The notes: a model not told the origin generated them from the sequence alone. 64,000 bases of DNA from Panaeolus papilionaceus (GCA_015501605.1 JADNRZ010000019.1:372001-436000); one strand, 5' to 3'; shown: positions 35,425-48,062, counted from the stretch's first letter. A program made the numbers and translations.

Positions 35425-36674
35425 CTTTGTTTGTGTCACTCGCTTCGTTTTTGTCTTGCCTTCGGCTCGACTAGTTGGTTGAATTCTTCGTGCATTGTCG
35501 CTTTCACTCCAACATTTCATAATTGGCCCAAGAGTGTGACTGAGCGTTTCACTTGTGCATCATGCTAATTGCACTCGAAGACACTCCCTGGCAAGCTGGG
35601 GAGTGAATGGCTCTATTTTACTTGCCCTATGGGCTCGTTTTAATTGTCTCGCCTTTGGCTCGACGTTTTTTGTTTACTCACCCTTTGGGCTCGACTTGAT
35701 TGTACCCCAGCCAACCCGCCTGTTCTCGCCTGCGGCTCGAACAGGCGGTTTGGCCCAAGGCTGCGAGTTCGACCCTCATGGTGGGCTAATGGTAGATTTT
35801 TTATCCCCACAGTAATTACATTAGCGAATTAAGATTCAAGTGTTGAATAGTACCATTTTGCACACCGAGAAGAGTCTTCATGATAGGTCTAGCGTTGATT
35901 CCAGTTTCCCAAACCTTTTACCACAATTTCAGAACCCCTGGCATAATATATATTAATTACCCTTCCCAGATGGGTTTTCTCTCTGGTGACCAAACAGGTC
36001 CTTCGATTGGGACAGCGGTGCAATGGTAAGATGATGGGAGGTTGAAAACGTCACGAAAATCATATTGATAATCTCTGAATAAACGGGTTGGTACCTATTT
36101 GGAGGGTTTGTTTGTTTCAGGAGCTAAAAAGGATTCATTATATTGGATCAGTCATATTGCCCTAGCTTTCGCTAACCTAAGGCCAACGCCTTTTCCATCG
36201 TCTAATTTAGTTCCGAACACGAAAGCAGTCTGTCAAAGTTCACAATATCACAGGACTCACACCTCTGTGGAGCTTTCAACAAGACACCCTGATTGTTGTT
36301 GGCTGCACGCCGCCTTGAGCGCCATTCAGCATCTGTAAGTAGGGGATATACCTGAACTGGCATAGTTCATCAGCAATGTTTGATTTTTTCCCATAGCAGT
36401 GTGTAGCATGTGACCCATCAGCTGTAGCACTCCACTTAGCACTGCAGTATGCTGTAGCAATGTAGCACTCCGGAGTATTATGTGATTTGTCAGGAGCAAT
36501 ACAGATTTTTCCTATGTAAGTTCAGAGTCATTTGTAGCATGTCCATGTGTGATACCTTCACTGTAAACTCAACACATTTGCTATAGAGTGTGTTAAATCT
36601 TCTTGAATGGATACAATTTAGGTTACAGCACATTTTTCAAAAGCACAATTTTTCAAATAATAATATCTGCACTA
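35425..36674. other. Intergenic DNA with GGCTCGA repeats and a hairpin
   Basis: I see no gene. Between 35460 and 35740 short units ending in GGCTCG or GGGCTCG recur five times. A perfect 10-bp stem (35716-35725 with 35739-35748) encloses the last one. From 36390 to 36560 the motif TGTAGCA is repeated several times, mirrored by TGCTACA motifs at 41810-41850 on the far side of the next transposon. Confidence 0.5.
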
Positions 36675-36886
36675 CTGTACCATTTCAATCAATTCAGCCA
36701 TAACGCATAACGGGCCATGTGGTTTTGGCCAAAAATGCGTTACATGTAACGCATAATTTGGCGATTGGCCGAAGGCCAAAACGTCTCCGAAAATGTTCTT
36801 TAAATTAGTTTTTTTTTCCTGCTTGAAGGTTACACACACGAAGTAAAGTGTATTTATACAATAAAAACATGTTATTTCTATGAGTT

Positions 36887-39073
36887 TCAGTCACTATCTG
36901 CATCATCATGCCTCCAGAAATGGGAGGTGCTGTAAAGTTGATTGGGGCGACGAATTCGCTTCCCACGACCAAGGCGTTCATCAGTGTCTCGAACCACCAT
37001 CTCCTCCTCCACCTCCATCTCAACAAAGTCCTCTGCAGCTTGAGCAGCTACAATCCCTCCCCTCTCGCTAATCAAAAATCCATCCTTCACTTTCTCATTC
37101 ACCATTGAATCTACCAAAACCTTCAGTGGTACATCACAATCATCGTCGGTCTCCAAAGGGTTACCATCCTGCGCATCAATGGGGTCTTCATCTTCAGGTT
37201 GGATTGGCTTATCATGTGCCAAGGGCACGTTCTCCTCATAGTTTCCTGCTGTTAGCTCACTCCAAAACTCTGGGTCAGATTCCTTGAGCTCTCGCAAACG
37301 AGATCAGGCAGCAATTCCAGTCAAGCAATCATATGACAGGTTCCACTGCTTGACAACACATGATTCAAACGCCTATGGAACATAGTCAGTAAATAGTATG
37401 GTTTAAAGCCCTCTCGACAGTGAAGTGCTGACCTTTTTAACCAGATTTTTATTATTGACCACCCGATATGCATTCCAAAGCCAGTGTGTGCTTCGATTTC
37501 GCAACATTGCCACCTGGTCATCAAACCACACAAGCTCCCCAGAGTCGTTTTCCTTTAGCTGTTCTGTGAGTTCATTTACCAAGTCCTCGTGATATGATCT
37601 TTTGATTGACAGCTTGAAAGGACGTTGAATTCCGACATCGCAGGGCTGAAAGATTCCAGTACACCCTCCTGGAACATAATCCAAGATAATATTGGGATGG
37701 TTTGTCTTCATCCAGTACCGGAATTCTTTGGAGCGATGCACTGACCACACGTCTATATTCCACAGTGCCTTCTGTGATGGTGGAAGTCCCAGCTCTGATT
37801 TTCTCCGGTTGAAATATGGTGCGAGGAGGTTGTTGACGAAGGAGTGCATGGTGACATGATTGGACCAGTATGTTGCTGTACCAGACATTTCAAGGAGAAA
37901 TCCACTGCTTACAAGGTCCTTGAAATTAGGTGCTTGAGGAGATGGGCAGCTCTTCGTGGTTTTACCCAGATAGATAGCTTGCATTGGGAGCAGGGTGCCA
38001 TCACTTCCAACAGAGACCATGACTGTGAAAGCACGCTTCTCATCACCACCTTGGATGGCCACCTGTTTAACCCCAGATTCGGTCCATGTCATTTTATCAC
38101 CAGGTGCGTACACAACCTGGGTTTGATCGGAATTGACAAATAACGCAGCAGGAATGTCTTCCTCCTTGATAGCGTACACCTTGCGGAAAAAGGCCTTCTC
38201 GCATTGTGCTTCAGCATTTTCGGGAACCTTTTGAGCAGCTTGTGTGGCCTTTCGACGGGACCATGAGATATCGTGGAGCCATTTCCTGACAAAGGATTCT
38301 GAGGCACGAAAGGATGAGCCATCGGAGAATTGGTGCTCAAGGATGATTGGTGCTGTCGTCCGGATCGTTGCCAGCATTAATGCGCACATGGTCACAACTG
38401 TGATCTGAGCGCCATGGAGTCGCAGTCCTTCAAGATGCTCTTTGATCGCTGCTACGATATTGGGGTATTTAGTCTGGAAAGAATCACTTATCAGGTGAGT
38501 ATCCCATGATTCATGAGTTATCAGGTACTCACGAGAATCCCCTTTTTCCCTCCGTTATGGTGCCCAGGCTCATTTCCTCGCTTCAACCTCTGAAGTGTCT
38601 TGTCAGACCAACATGGCACATCCCCATCTCTGTTGATCCACCCATCTATTGTTGTCCTGTTCAGCTGTCCAAAGGTGGAGAAGTCCACTTTGTGTAGCTC
38701 ATGCGCCCATTTTCAGGTGCTCCAATTTGGACCAGCCGCGTTTATCCATGCATTTTCAATTTGCGTGAACAAAAATGGTGTAAGCCAATTGTGGTAGACT
38801 GTAGGTTTATTGGCGACAGTTGCCTTTCGGCCCTGTGGTTTTTGCTTTTTGGCCTTGAATTTCTTGTGGAAGTATTTTTGCGGGCGGCTCAAATGTGCGA
38901 CAGACCCTCCAAGATTGAGAGATGGAGTGTGTTTAAGATCCATTGGCTGTAACTTCTTTTCAGTATAGATGTTCATTTTATAGCATCATCCACACCTTTG
39001 TTTTCCTTCCATCTGGCGCCCGAGTACCTGCTTTAATCTCCTTAATCCGCACTCTTGACCGAAATTGTCGTTG
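36887..39073 (-). pseudogene. DDE_1-type transposase (pogo-like), interrupted
   Basis: The best preserved block (38395-37403) contains three Asp-bearing motifs: FVNSDQTQVVYAPGDKMTW, LWNIDVWSVHRSKEFRYW and GGCTGIFQPCDVGIQRPFK. These correspond to the catalytic acids of the DDE_1 family. Upstream exons near 38980-38710 and 38480-38400 give SRPQKYFHKKFK and KYPNIVAAIKEHLEGLRL, likely the DNA-binding part. Downstream, an acidic tail runs to 36887 (GRGKRIRRPNQLY near its end). A TGA at 37304-37306, in frame between GIAA and SRLRELKES, replaces a probable Arg codon. A frame upstream of 39074 also ends in a TGA (39074-39076) that would otherwise read on into RQFRSRVRIKEIKAG. The start codon is uncertain, and the gene may originally have been fused to the Ulp1 part. 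Confidence 0.75.
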
Positions 39074-40340
39074 TCACTCAGCTACCTGTGCTCTTTGCTT
39101 TATTTTTGAAGTAGCGGTGTTGCGCTGAAGTTGTTGAGTTGTGTCTTCCATTTTTGTGACTATTTCATCCATGTCGTTGGTGATGCTTTCCTTATGTTCT
39201 TCTGGTGTTGCTTTCTGAAAGAACAGCAGGAGACCCTGCTTCTTTGTTTTCTCTAACCCACGTCTAATTGAGGATGCTACAACAACCCGTGCCCTTTTCG
39301 GCCCACTTTCCTGTCCTGCTGCTTCATGACCTCGCTTTGTTCTAGCTAGTGGTGGTGATGGTACTACAGGCTCTGCAGATAACACATCTTTCAGTGCATT
39401 GCCATCAAGTGGAACAGTCACCTATAATATTATTGTGAGTTGTACTGTTTTTATTGACTGATAAATTACTCACCAGGATACTCTCAGGATAGGGAGAGAT
39501 AATTCGCAAGTACAATCTCAGCTGCTCTGCCTCAACGTCACATTGCTGGATGAGGTCTGGTTTACTGGGCAGCAGTGCATGTCGAAGGGCATCCCATGCC
39601 AATATACCACATGAATGAGAGTCGGTTTGTGTTGCGATGGGAAGAAAATTATAGGAGAACTGATTTCCCTGTGTATGGTAGGATACCCACCAATTGATCA
39701 CACATTTTAGCTCTGGCGTGATAGGGTTCCCCTGGGAGTCTCCATATTGCACCTGGTGATCCACAAAGCTTATGACCAACGCTACCCAGTGGATATTGTC
39801 CTGGTTGACGATGGTTGCCATCATGCTTTTCCTTCCATTTGTAAGGGCCTCTCCCCTTTCCCGGATCCATCGATAGCCGCTCTCCAATGCATAGCTGTCC
39901 TGATTTTTGTATGCCACTGTAAGTAGCACCAAAAATGATGTGTCCTCAATGGCGACATCATCTCGCATCTCACTAGACATATCACTACGAAGCATGTCAA
40001 GCATGATTAGCTCCTGGTCTGTTGTCATCCAATCCTTGTTAAGGAATGTAGCAAGCTTGTGAACTGGTATAGTGTTGCTGTATTCATTACGAGGTGTTGA
40101 ACTGTTCCATGGAAGCCATGAAAGTGACTGAAGGGCTTGGGTTCTGAGTGGGCTCATTTGCTGTCGTTGCAGGTTGTTCTTTGTACGCTGCCACTTTTTC
40201 TGTATGACGTGGGTGGAGGACAGCAACATATCTGTAAAATCATGGAGGATAGGGAGTGTGAATGAAATGAAATCATCGACAGAGACATTGTTGGGTGGTA
40301 TATGGTTAAATGGCAGCACTTTTTTCGGAGCAGATGTCAT
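39074..40340 (-). CDS. Ulp1-like cysteine protease (C48) carried by the transposon
   Basis: Exon 1 (40340-39474) starts MTSAPKKVLPFNHIPPNN and contains the C48 triad: His in DNIHWVALVI, Asp in QYGDSQG and Cys in TDSHSCGILAWDAL. Family members remove SUMO or related modifiers; in transposons their role is unproven. Exon 2 (39421-39074) adds a basic segment (ARTKRGHEAAG, then GPKRARVVVASS) and a coiled region, ending at a TGA at 39074-39076 that may be a mutated Arg codon. If so, the protease and the transposase could once have formed one polyprotein. The catalytic residues look intact. Confidence 0.75.
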
Positions 40341-40654
40341 GGTTAAATGGTCAAAAATTATTTGAGGGTAGCTGGGGTTGAGAATCAGGTTTTCTTAGGC
40401 TATTTGGCCACTTTTTGCAGCCTGCTCAACACTCTGCTCAAGGCTCAGGTATTCCCTGGTATTCCCATATATCTATGGTTGTGTTACGTGCAAAAAAACC
40501 CCAATGGACTTTTGTCTATTGGCCGAAATTTTAATTAAGATAGCCGAAGTTTTTGATATTGTAACACATAACCCCCAACATGGACAGTGGCTGAAATGCG
40601 TCCAAGGGTGTAACACGTAACCCCCCAGGCCGAATTGATCGAAATGGTACAGTA

Positions 40655-42293
40655 TATCTTATTTCAAATAAATGTTTAACATTAATTACTTGTGGTGTAT
40701 TGACCTCCAAATCAGCAGAACACGTTGAAAGTGTTTAGACATGTTGAGTGGTCATGTGATTTCACAACAAGTCACATGGAAAAGAGATCAGTTCGCTTTT
40801 TTATGTCTCTGTGGGCCGACGGCGTGGGAATATGATGACAAATCAAGCCCAAAACACTAATTCTTTCTCTCCCCCATCCCTCTTCTTTGTCATTTCTCCT
40901 CTCATTTTTCTTGTCTGAAGGTTTGTGAAGCAGTTGGTGATTATAGAGGGCATGAATAGGTGTGCTTCCCCTCTCTTTTTTGTTATTAATCTCACCACCT
41001 TCATTGCCATGTCATCACTTTCAGCATTTCCTATCTGTGTTCTTCTACTCTATTCTTCCCTTTTTTCTTCTCTTCTTCTCTCTCTTTCTTTTCTTCCTGA
41101 TTACTAGTTGTCTGCTTTTTTTCTATTTTTATTTCTATTTGTTGTAGTCACTGTAGAGACTATTCTTTTGTTGCCATGTTATTACTTTCACCTATCCTCT
41201 TTTCAGTCTTTTCACCACATTCTCCCTCCTCTGGCCTCTCTCCAGTCTCTTCTTTATGTTCTATTCTCCTACCAATGGGCTGACAGCATTGGAGCATTCA
41301 GGTATGTTTTTTTTGCTCTCATTCTTTTGTTAACCTTTTCGTTCTGACCATCTACTGCTACATCTATCATTATAGGTGCTACTTGGTGTCAATCAATGTA
41401 CTAGAGAGCAGTGGGGGATTTCAGGTGTCAGGATTAAATTTGTGAGTTTCAAAGGCCTACTTATGTATATGTATATGTTCCCCTACCTATAACCAACTGC
41501 TTCCAAAATCTCTGTTCTCTATTTTTTGCATACATGTTGTCCCTTTTATTGTGTAGCATTTGTATTTTTGATGTATTAGCTAGTTCATGAATATACCCAT
41601 ATTTTTTAGCCTTACATTTAATTGACTGAGTCGCATTTTTGGATTATTTGGGCTATCTGAACAACAACAGGGTGTGGTACTATGTGGTATCCAGGCTGAC
41701 TTACATAGTTGTCTGTAGTTGTCATATAGCAGTCTGTAGTAGTCTGTAGCACTAAATGGACACTACAGAGCACTATGGATCTGTGGGAGAGATCTACGTA
41801 AATAGGGACCCATGCTACAGTGCTACAGTGCTATGTAATGCTACATAGTGCTCCAGAGCTCACACCAACATTGCTGATGTTGTTGCTATATGTAGCGCAA
41901 ACCATTTGAATTTTGAAAGTCACATTTCCTATACGTGTTGATGAGATTCATGCTGACGCGCCTCAGCTCGGTGCTTACTTATTCCATTTTTATATTATAC
42001 ATTTCATTCTTATATTACAGATAATTGACTTGTCCCCAAGGCTCTTGGTAATGTAGTTACAATTCACACTACATAGTTATTCCGGCACTTGTATATAAAC
42101 CTAGATACACAAAAGCGAAATACATCAATCATTCTATTCTAATCTCATACCTCTGTTCACAATAATATGTTCATACAGTAGTCTGATGTTTATTTGCCTT
42201 TGGTCAAGACACAGCCTGGGACAAAAGTTCGCACAACACAACTGGTTATGTGATTCCATCATTGTCGGTCCTCCAACCACTTTGACAACCACC
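40655..42293. other. Intergenic, pyrimidine-rich region
   Basis: The stretch 40860-41350 is rich in T and C with long ORFs of low complexity (Ser, Phe and Leu) that I do not call. From 41690 to 41880 it holds the TGTAG and TGCTAC motifs. No gene is supported. Confidence 0.45.
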
Positions 42294-44406
42294 ATGCAGC
42301 TTGACACCCTCTGTCCAGAGCTCCTCCTACAAATTTCAGAGCACATACATTCATCCATCTGCTGATGTAAGGTTATAAACGACTTATATGTCCATATAGC
42401 TGAGTTGCCCTCAATGGAAATGCTTGCACTTAACATGCGACTTTAGCCGACATGTTTGCCACCCTTGTTGTTGACAAGATCACCATCGATGCAGACCAGG
42501 ACAATGCACTGGAGCTTGTGGAGAGCATATCTGGGTGTTCTTCACTAAAATCTTCTCTGTGCGCCATAAAAGCATTGAAATTACTTGCGTTATCAGAGAC
42601 AGTGCTACCATCGGATGATGGGGAATGGGACGATAAATATGCTCAAGATTTAAGGACTTGGAGAGCGGAGCGTGATGCCATATTCACCAATGCACTTCCT
42701 TCTGCATTATCTTGCCTTGAGCATGTACAGAAAATCAAGTGAGTATATCAACTGGTTTATTTTGTGTTAGATGTACTTATGATAATTTCAAAGGTGGGAA
42801 ATTCATTCATTCAACAACCTGGAATTCATCTGCCAAGTTGGTGAAATCATATTGGCATACTAGATGCTCGAAGATCTTCATGTGGTTCTTGTTGATACTC
42901 CCTCCCTACCTGTCTTGAAGCGCTTTCAGAATCTCACATCGGTTAGCTACACTGTGCTCGACATGTACTGCCCCACCTTGCCAGCAAGGGACATAGGCCA
43001 TGTCCTCATTCAGTCTCCAAAACTCTGTAGTCTCTCAGTGTATAGTGAAAACTATGGACAGCTGCCTGCACTTCTTGCACCATGTGCATCAGAAGGAATT
43101 GTGTTGCCTTTGACCAGCCTGCAACTTCGAAGCTGTCAAAATCCACTCCCTGTTCTTCTGCATGTCCATCATCTCTGTTACGCTATATCTTTTATCCTTC
43201 ATCTTAGTACTATGCCCCTATCTTTTCTTCATCTTATCTGGACTATTATCTTATCTCCATGTACTATCATCTCTCTTTTAACTTGTAGCTCATGTCTCCT
43301 AACTTTTATTTATCTTGTGCACAGACCATCCACATTACGTATATAAACTCCAATATTATACCCATGTTCTTTAGCTAGTTCTTTAACTACAATAGAACGA
43401 TAACTTCTACTGGACTTCTTTTACTTGCTCTCTGCTAAGACAATACCATCGAGCAATCACTTGAAGTGGCATTCTTAGTTAGACACTCTTGAACTCGAAC
43501 GTAATACCAGGACTGACTACCTTGACCCCATCTTTAAACCTTCGTTCTTGTTGACTCTACAGCCGGACTTGTACGTGCTGAACAAGTCAACCATAACAAT
43601 CTCAAGGTCTTGGACATCAACAGTGGCCACCACTGTGCCTGCTATGAGGCTGAACTTCAGGCTGTGTTAAAAAAAATTTGGGCAGAATTAGTGAAGCATC
43701 AGGTCACTCTCACTCATATCACTGTCGATGAGGTTTCCAAAGGGCTCGTCAATTACCTCAAGTCATATACCGGGCTCGTACATTTCAGCCTTTGTACCTC
43801 TAAGCAGCCCAACAGTGATAGTGTCAAGCGGATGCAGGTAGCTCACATGTTTCACCACGAGGCGATGGTTAACCACAGCCTGACTCTTGAGAGGCTTGTG
43901 TTTCGATCTGATTATGGGGAGGAATGGTGCTGGAATTCCGAGATACAAACAGCCTTGACAAAGTGCAGATTATTAAAACATATTTGTATTGGGGTCTCTT
44001 ATAGCCTTCTTGAATCAAGCATATCCAGGGAAGCGTCCCAGGATGCAAATCTGTCTTCTGGAAATTCGCTGTCGCCTCTCATGAGTTTTCACTCTCATCA
44101 TCATCTTCTCTTCTTACATGTTGCTAGCACCTGATGATACATTCCATGGTAACTCAATGTCCCTCTGTTGATATCTTGGAGTTACACAGCACATTGGCAG
44201 ATGCTGTACCATTTAATGACGGACCTAGTGTTTTTGGAGATATGTGGAACATGCTAGAGCTGGCCATATCTGGGTATGAACCTGGGACAGGTGTAGAAAG
44301 ACTTCAGGTAACATATGGTGGGCCGGATCGACAGAGTCAAACAATGCACTTTGCTTCTGTTCGAGACAAAGACAGCAACGAATTTGTATACAGGACATGT
44401 AAATAA
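42294..44406 (+). CDS. F-box/LRR-like protein, integrity uncertain
   Basis: Several coding blocks share the pattern of the large agaricomycete F-box-like family, presumed substrate receptors of SCF ubiquitin ligases. The block from 42294 gives MQLDTLCPELLLQISEHI, an F-box-like start. The block 42452-42742 gives MFATLVVDKITID and onward. The block from 42867 gives LRR-like Leu spacing (LEDLHVVLVDTPSLPVLKRF). The block from 43560 to about 44100 contains HHEAMVNHSLTLERLVFRS and NSEIQTALTKCRLLKHICIG. The block 44134-44406 is the tail. The first block reaches a TGA before a plausible donor (GTAAGG at 42367) and the middle of the gene (43170-43550) does not read cleanly, so it may be a pseudogene. 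The Plavaka transposon begins only 180 bp after the last coding block. Confidence 0.5.
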
Positions 44407-44827
44407 TCATAGAAAACGAAAGAAAAGGAGAAATAGCATCATGATGGATAGATCATTCACAAGCAAATGTTTATTCTTTCCTTGTATGCATTATTTATTT
44501 GTACATTTAATCGATTGTAATCATGCATCTTGTTTCCCCCGTACAGTTTTACATGAGGACATCGAGATTCAAGGTAAGGGTCCTTTACATCAGGAAAATG
44601 TGGGGTTTGTCTCTGACATCTTTCTCTTTGGCAAGTAAATCTTAAGTGTCTTTGTCTTTGAGGGTCACATCTTTGGTGTCTCTGTCTTCAGAAGGTGTAT
44701 TTGTCTTTGACTTCAGTATTTCTTTGTCTTTGGGAACATGTCTTTATCTTGAGAATATGTCTTTATCTTTACATACCTAATCTTCGTCTTCAGAAGTTGC
44801 ATTTGGTCTTTTGGTTTCTTTCGAGAA

Positions 44828-47800
44828 TTAAAATGCAATTTCATGAGCATGGTGATCTACATATTTGTTTACATAAAACTGAGGGAATGCATCTAAGCTA
44901 TTTGAGGACTCAAAGTCAACAGGAAGAAACCCATCACCCGCACATCCAATGAGATGGGCACCATGTAAAATGGTGTCAAGGTGGATAACGTCCATGATCA
45001 AATTGTCATTAATGTCTATATCTGGCTCAACCATCCACATTCCAGTATCGGGACAGGGTTCATCACCAACAGGTGAATACCAACTGACAAGGGCACATGG
45101 ATATGTGACCTGTTGGTGAGTGACTGAAAGAAAAAGCTGGACACATGCTACTTCAAGTCCACGAAAACCATCAAGCACAGTCTGCCCTGGCTTGCATACA
45201 TAGACAGTATCATACCTTCTAGGACCTTTCCACCACAGCTCAACAGCCCTAATTCGTTCTTGAAACATCACTCCAATCCCTGAAAGATCACTGGGTGCAT
45301 AATATGATGCCACAGCAGAAGGGAAGACACGAACTCTCCCGGACACCTGTGGACACTGCACAAGAGGAACATGCTCAGCTGGAGTGTTATCCTCAGGGTG
45401 GAGTTGGGCATATAAAAAACAGAGAGATATACTCTGATAGTCAGGGAATCCCAAAATGGTTTCCAAGGCCAGCTGCGTCTAATGGGAGGTTCATAACTAT
45501 GTGCAAGTGCTATAAATAGACGAAGCAATAAATAGTATGTGGTAAAAAAACATACTTGGTCACTGGGCAAGAACAGTCTCAGCCATGATGTCATCATCGA
45601 CACCCTCATTGTCATCATCTTCTGGCACTGATCCAGCATTGGTAGATGTTTGAGAAGGAAGAGGGGGGGTTGAAGAGGGTAGAAGTGTTGAGAAAAGAAG
45701 TGAGGCTGGTGCGACATGTCCAGACATATCACCACAAAGCATACTACGTGCCATGAAATCCACCTTCGCCACAGCAAGTTTGTCTAGTCTTTGATTGGTC
45801 AGAAGCATTTGTGATAATGCCTCAAACCGACTTGACCGTTGCCATGGTTCTTTCACAGCCTTGATGTGCTTCGACTCAGTAATTGAGGAGCAGAGGCCAT
45901 TTGGAGTGCCAAATTCACGGATCAATTGGACATAGTGCGTCATTGAGTGCTGGCGGGGAAGGGAATACCCATCTGGACGCACAGCATCAAATGCGACCCG
46001 ATCACAGTGAAAATTGGCGATGAGGGTGGTGAGAGTGTCTAGATCGTCCTCATCTAGTACAGAACGACGGACAAGGTAGCAGAACTCCATGAATGATGCC
46101 ACTGCACGAACCATTTGGGGTGGAATGTGCCCAGATATGGCAGGGAGATAGACCTAAGGTAACATTAATACTGAATTCAGAACAAAAAAAATAACACTTT
46201 ACCTTCATCAGGCCTTTGGAATCGTCACCTGTCCATTGCTTAAACCCTCTCCCTTGATGGAATTGATGTAGCCCAGGAAAAAGAGGAACTGATGTGATTC
46301 TAGAAATGATCAGTTAGAAGAATTACCATGCTCAATTCACACATACCTTCGATCAATGTCAGCCATAATTTTTTTCGCAACTTGTTCAGGATAGATGTGC
46401 TCGATATAGCGCGTCACCCATGTAACTAAGTGATCCTTGAATGTGCCTTTGATAATCTGATGGAGAAGATCAGGTGACAAGAGCTCATGAATGTCCGCAC
46501 AAGGAAATTGATGAGTAAATGGCTATATGAGCGAAGTCAGAAGATGTGCAGCACTAAAGTAAGGTGTCCAGACATACCATAATACCTGACACAATGCCAT
46601 AATCATCCCATAGCTTCGTCGAGCCCATGACATCCATCAATGCTTCTGTTAACTCATGCGACTGGCGACATCCATCTTCTCCATGTCTAAGTTGTCTGTG
46701 CGCGCTGTGCACCTAGAATAGAATGTCAATGAAAAGTAGCATATTGATCTCTATAAACGCTTACCTGGCACACCAGTTTTGAACGATACAAGCAAGCAGC
46801 ACCTGCTCAGGATAGTCAGCAATATATGGGCTAGGCCCATATATTGTCCAGCGATAAAAGCCATTGCAAAACCTCACAAGCTCGTGCTCAGTCATACCTG
46901 ACTTGAGAGATTGCAAAATAACCTCAAGGGAGCGATGAAAAACCTCGCGTCAGAATTTTCAGAACTCATCTGAGTCTTCGTGATCCCTTGTTGCTGTAGA
47001 GTCAAGTCAATAATTAAATAAAATAAACAAGCTAAGAAACCACATACCTTTGGGAATGGCCAGGAACGCTATAAGGCTGAGAGCGTTACGATGAGCACAG
47101 CGCACATTATTGTGGACGAGCCTGTTAGACATATAGAGGGGGTAGTAGTCATTCTGGCCTGTTGCGACTGACACCATTGTCTTGTCACTGCCGAGGATGA
47201 TGGGACAGAAAGTTGAACCTTGATTATGTGGGTCCTCTGTGAGAACATCCTAAAATATATCAAGTCCTAATCAGAAGTTGTAGGCATGAAGTGTGATAAA
47301 ACATACTGCTTGTCGCCATGCCCACTGACCACTCATCAAATCGCTGTACTGCTGTCTCCCAAACCTGTCTGTAACAACCTTTGGTGTGAAATCCATCTCC
47401 TTTGCAAAATCTGGATTGGAGAGTTGGTTGTGGAGAACAGATTGTGGATCTCGGAACCAAACATTGTATTCCTTCGTTTTCCAACTGGCTGTATTGTCTG
47501 GGGCAACTTTGCCATTGTAGGAGATTGAAAATGATCGCCATGGGACATCACCCAGCTGAATGTCATCAATTGTCCTGTACATGTTGTCCTTACTAAGAAA
47601 TGGCGGGTCTTCATCATCTGGTAGAGTAGCAGCCCAGATTTCTAAGAGCTTGTTAATCTGGGAGGCGGACATCTGAGTTTCATGAAAAAGCATGTCTGCA
47701 AGTTCAAACGACGATCAGCTGGCAAATGGTGAGAAGTCGTCTGGCTGAGGGAGGGATGCTGGCGGCAGCAGAGGTGATCCAGGTTCCAAAAACTCGCCCC

Positions 47801-48062
47801 AAGAATCGCACAGTAAACCTAGTCTATATGAGTATTGCTTGAAGACAATAACATTAATAACTTACCATTAATGCTCGGGTGGTAGTAGATATTCTCTTTA
47901 GCCAGTTTCTCTGGAGCCTGATTAATGTTCGGAGAATCAGTGTTCATGTTGTCAATGACACTTTGAAAGGTGTTGTTCAAATCCTGCTCAATTTGAGCAT
48001 GGTTGGCAGGAGAAATAGGTGCATTTGGTGCAGGGCGTCAGGAGGAAGCAGGTTGATAATTT
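44828..48062 (-). pseudogene. Plavaka transposase, multiple in-frame stops
   Basis: This matches the Plavaka transposases of mushroom-forming fungi, distant relatives of CACTA enzymes. N-terminal to C-terminal blocks are YNVWFRDPQSVLHNQLSNPD and FMSGQWAWRQA (47.3-47.6 kb), then PIILGSDKTMVSVATGQNDY with NNVRCAHRNAL (47.1-47.2 kb). They continue with HELVRFCNGFYRW and PYIADYPEQVLLACIVQNWC (46.8-46.9 kb), then PCADIHELLSPDLLHQIIKG (46.4-46.5 kb). The last two are QHSMTHYVQLIREFG (45.9 kb) and the tail with VIHLDTILHGAHLIGCAG and FYVNKYVDHHAHEIAF. In-frame TGAs lie at 46950-46952, 46959-46961, 47715-47717 and 48038-48040, each where CGA (Arg) fits; for example EF*KF*R where relatives have two Arg. 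The start is uncertain. This copy cannot make a full enzyme without readthrough. Confidence 0.85.

Larger units (their letters stand above)
36675..40652 (-). mobile_element. TA-flanked DDE transposon with Ulp1-type protease, 3978 bp
   Basis: The left end reads CTGTACCATTTCAATCAATT and the right end is its inverse with one change (G for A) in that stretch; the repeat continues to about 25 bp with a second change. TA flanks both ends (36673-36674 and 40653-40654). TA duplication plus a DDE_1-like transposase fits the Tc1/mariner superfamily, pogo branch. Two coding regions, both on the minus strand, occupy the inside: a C48 protease and the transposase. The left subterminal region holds a 20-bp perfect palindrome at 36735-36754. 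In-frame stops suggest this copy is inactive. Confidence 0.8.
36368..41879. repeat. Possible older element flanking the DDE/Ulp1 transposon
   Basis: The 13-mer CATCAGCAATGTT at 36368-36380 is found inverted at 41867-41879. Inside each end there are clusters of TGTAGCA (left) and TGCTACA (right). This suggests a decayed inverted-repeat element of about 1.5 kb that was split by the DDE/Ulp1 transposon. I found no matching target duplication, so this is tentative. Confidence 0.35.

Noticed and set aside
35766..35776. B-box-like GTTCGACCC suggesting a tRNA or SINE
   Set aside because: No A box at suitable spacing and no tRNA fold.
40962..41347. Phe/Leu/Ser-rich ORFs
   Set aside because: Products of a pyrimidine-rich tract rather than genes.
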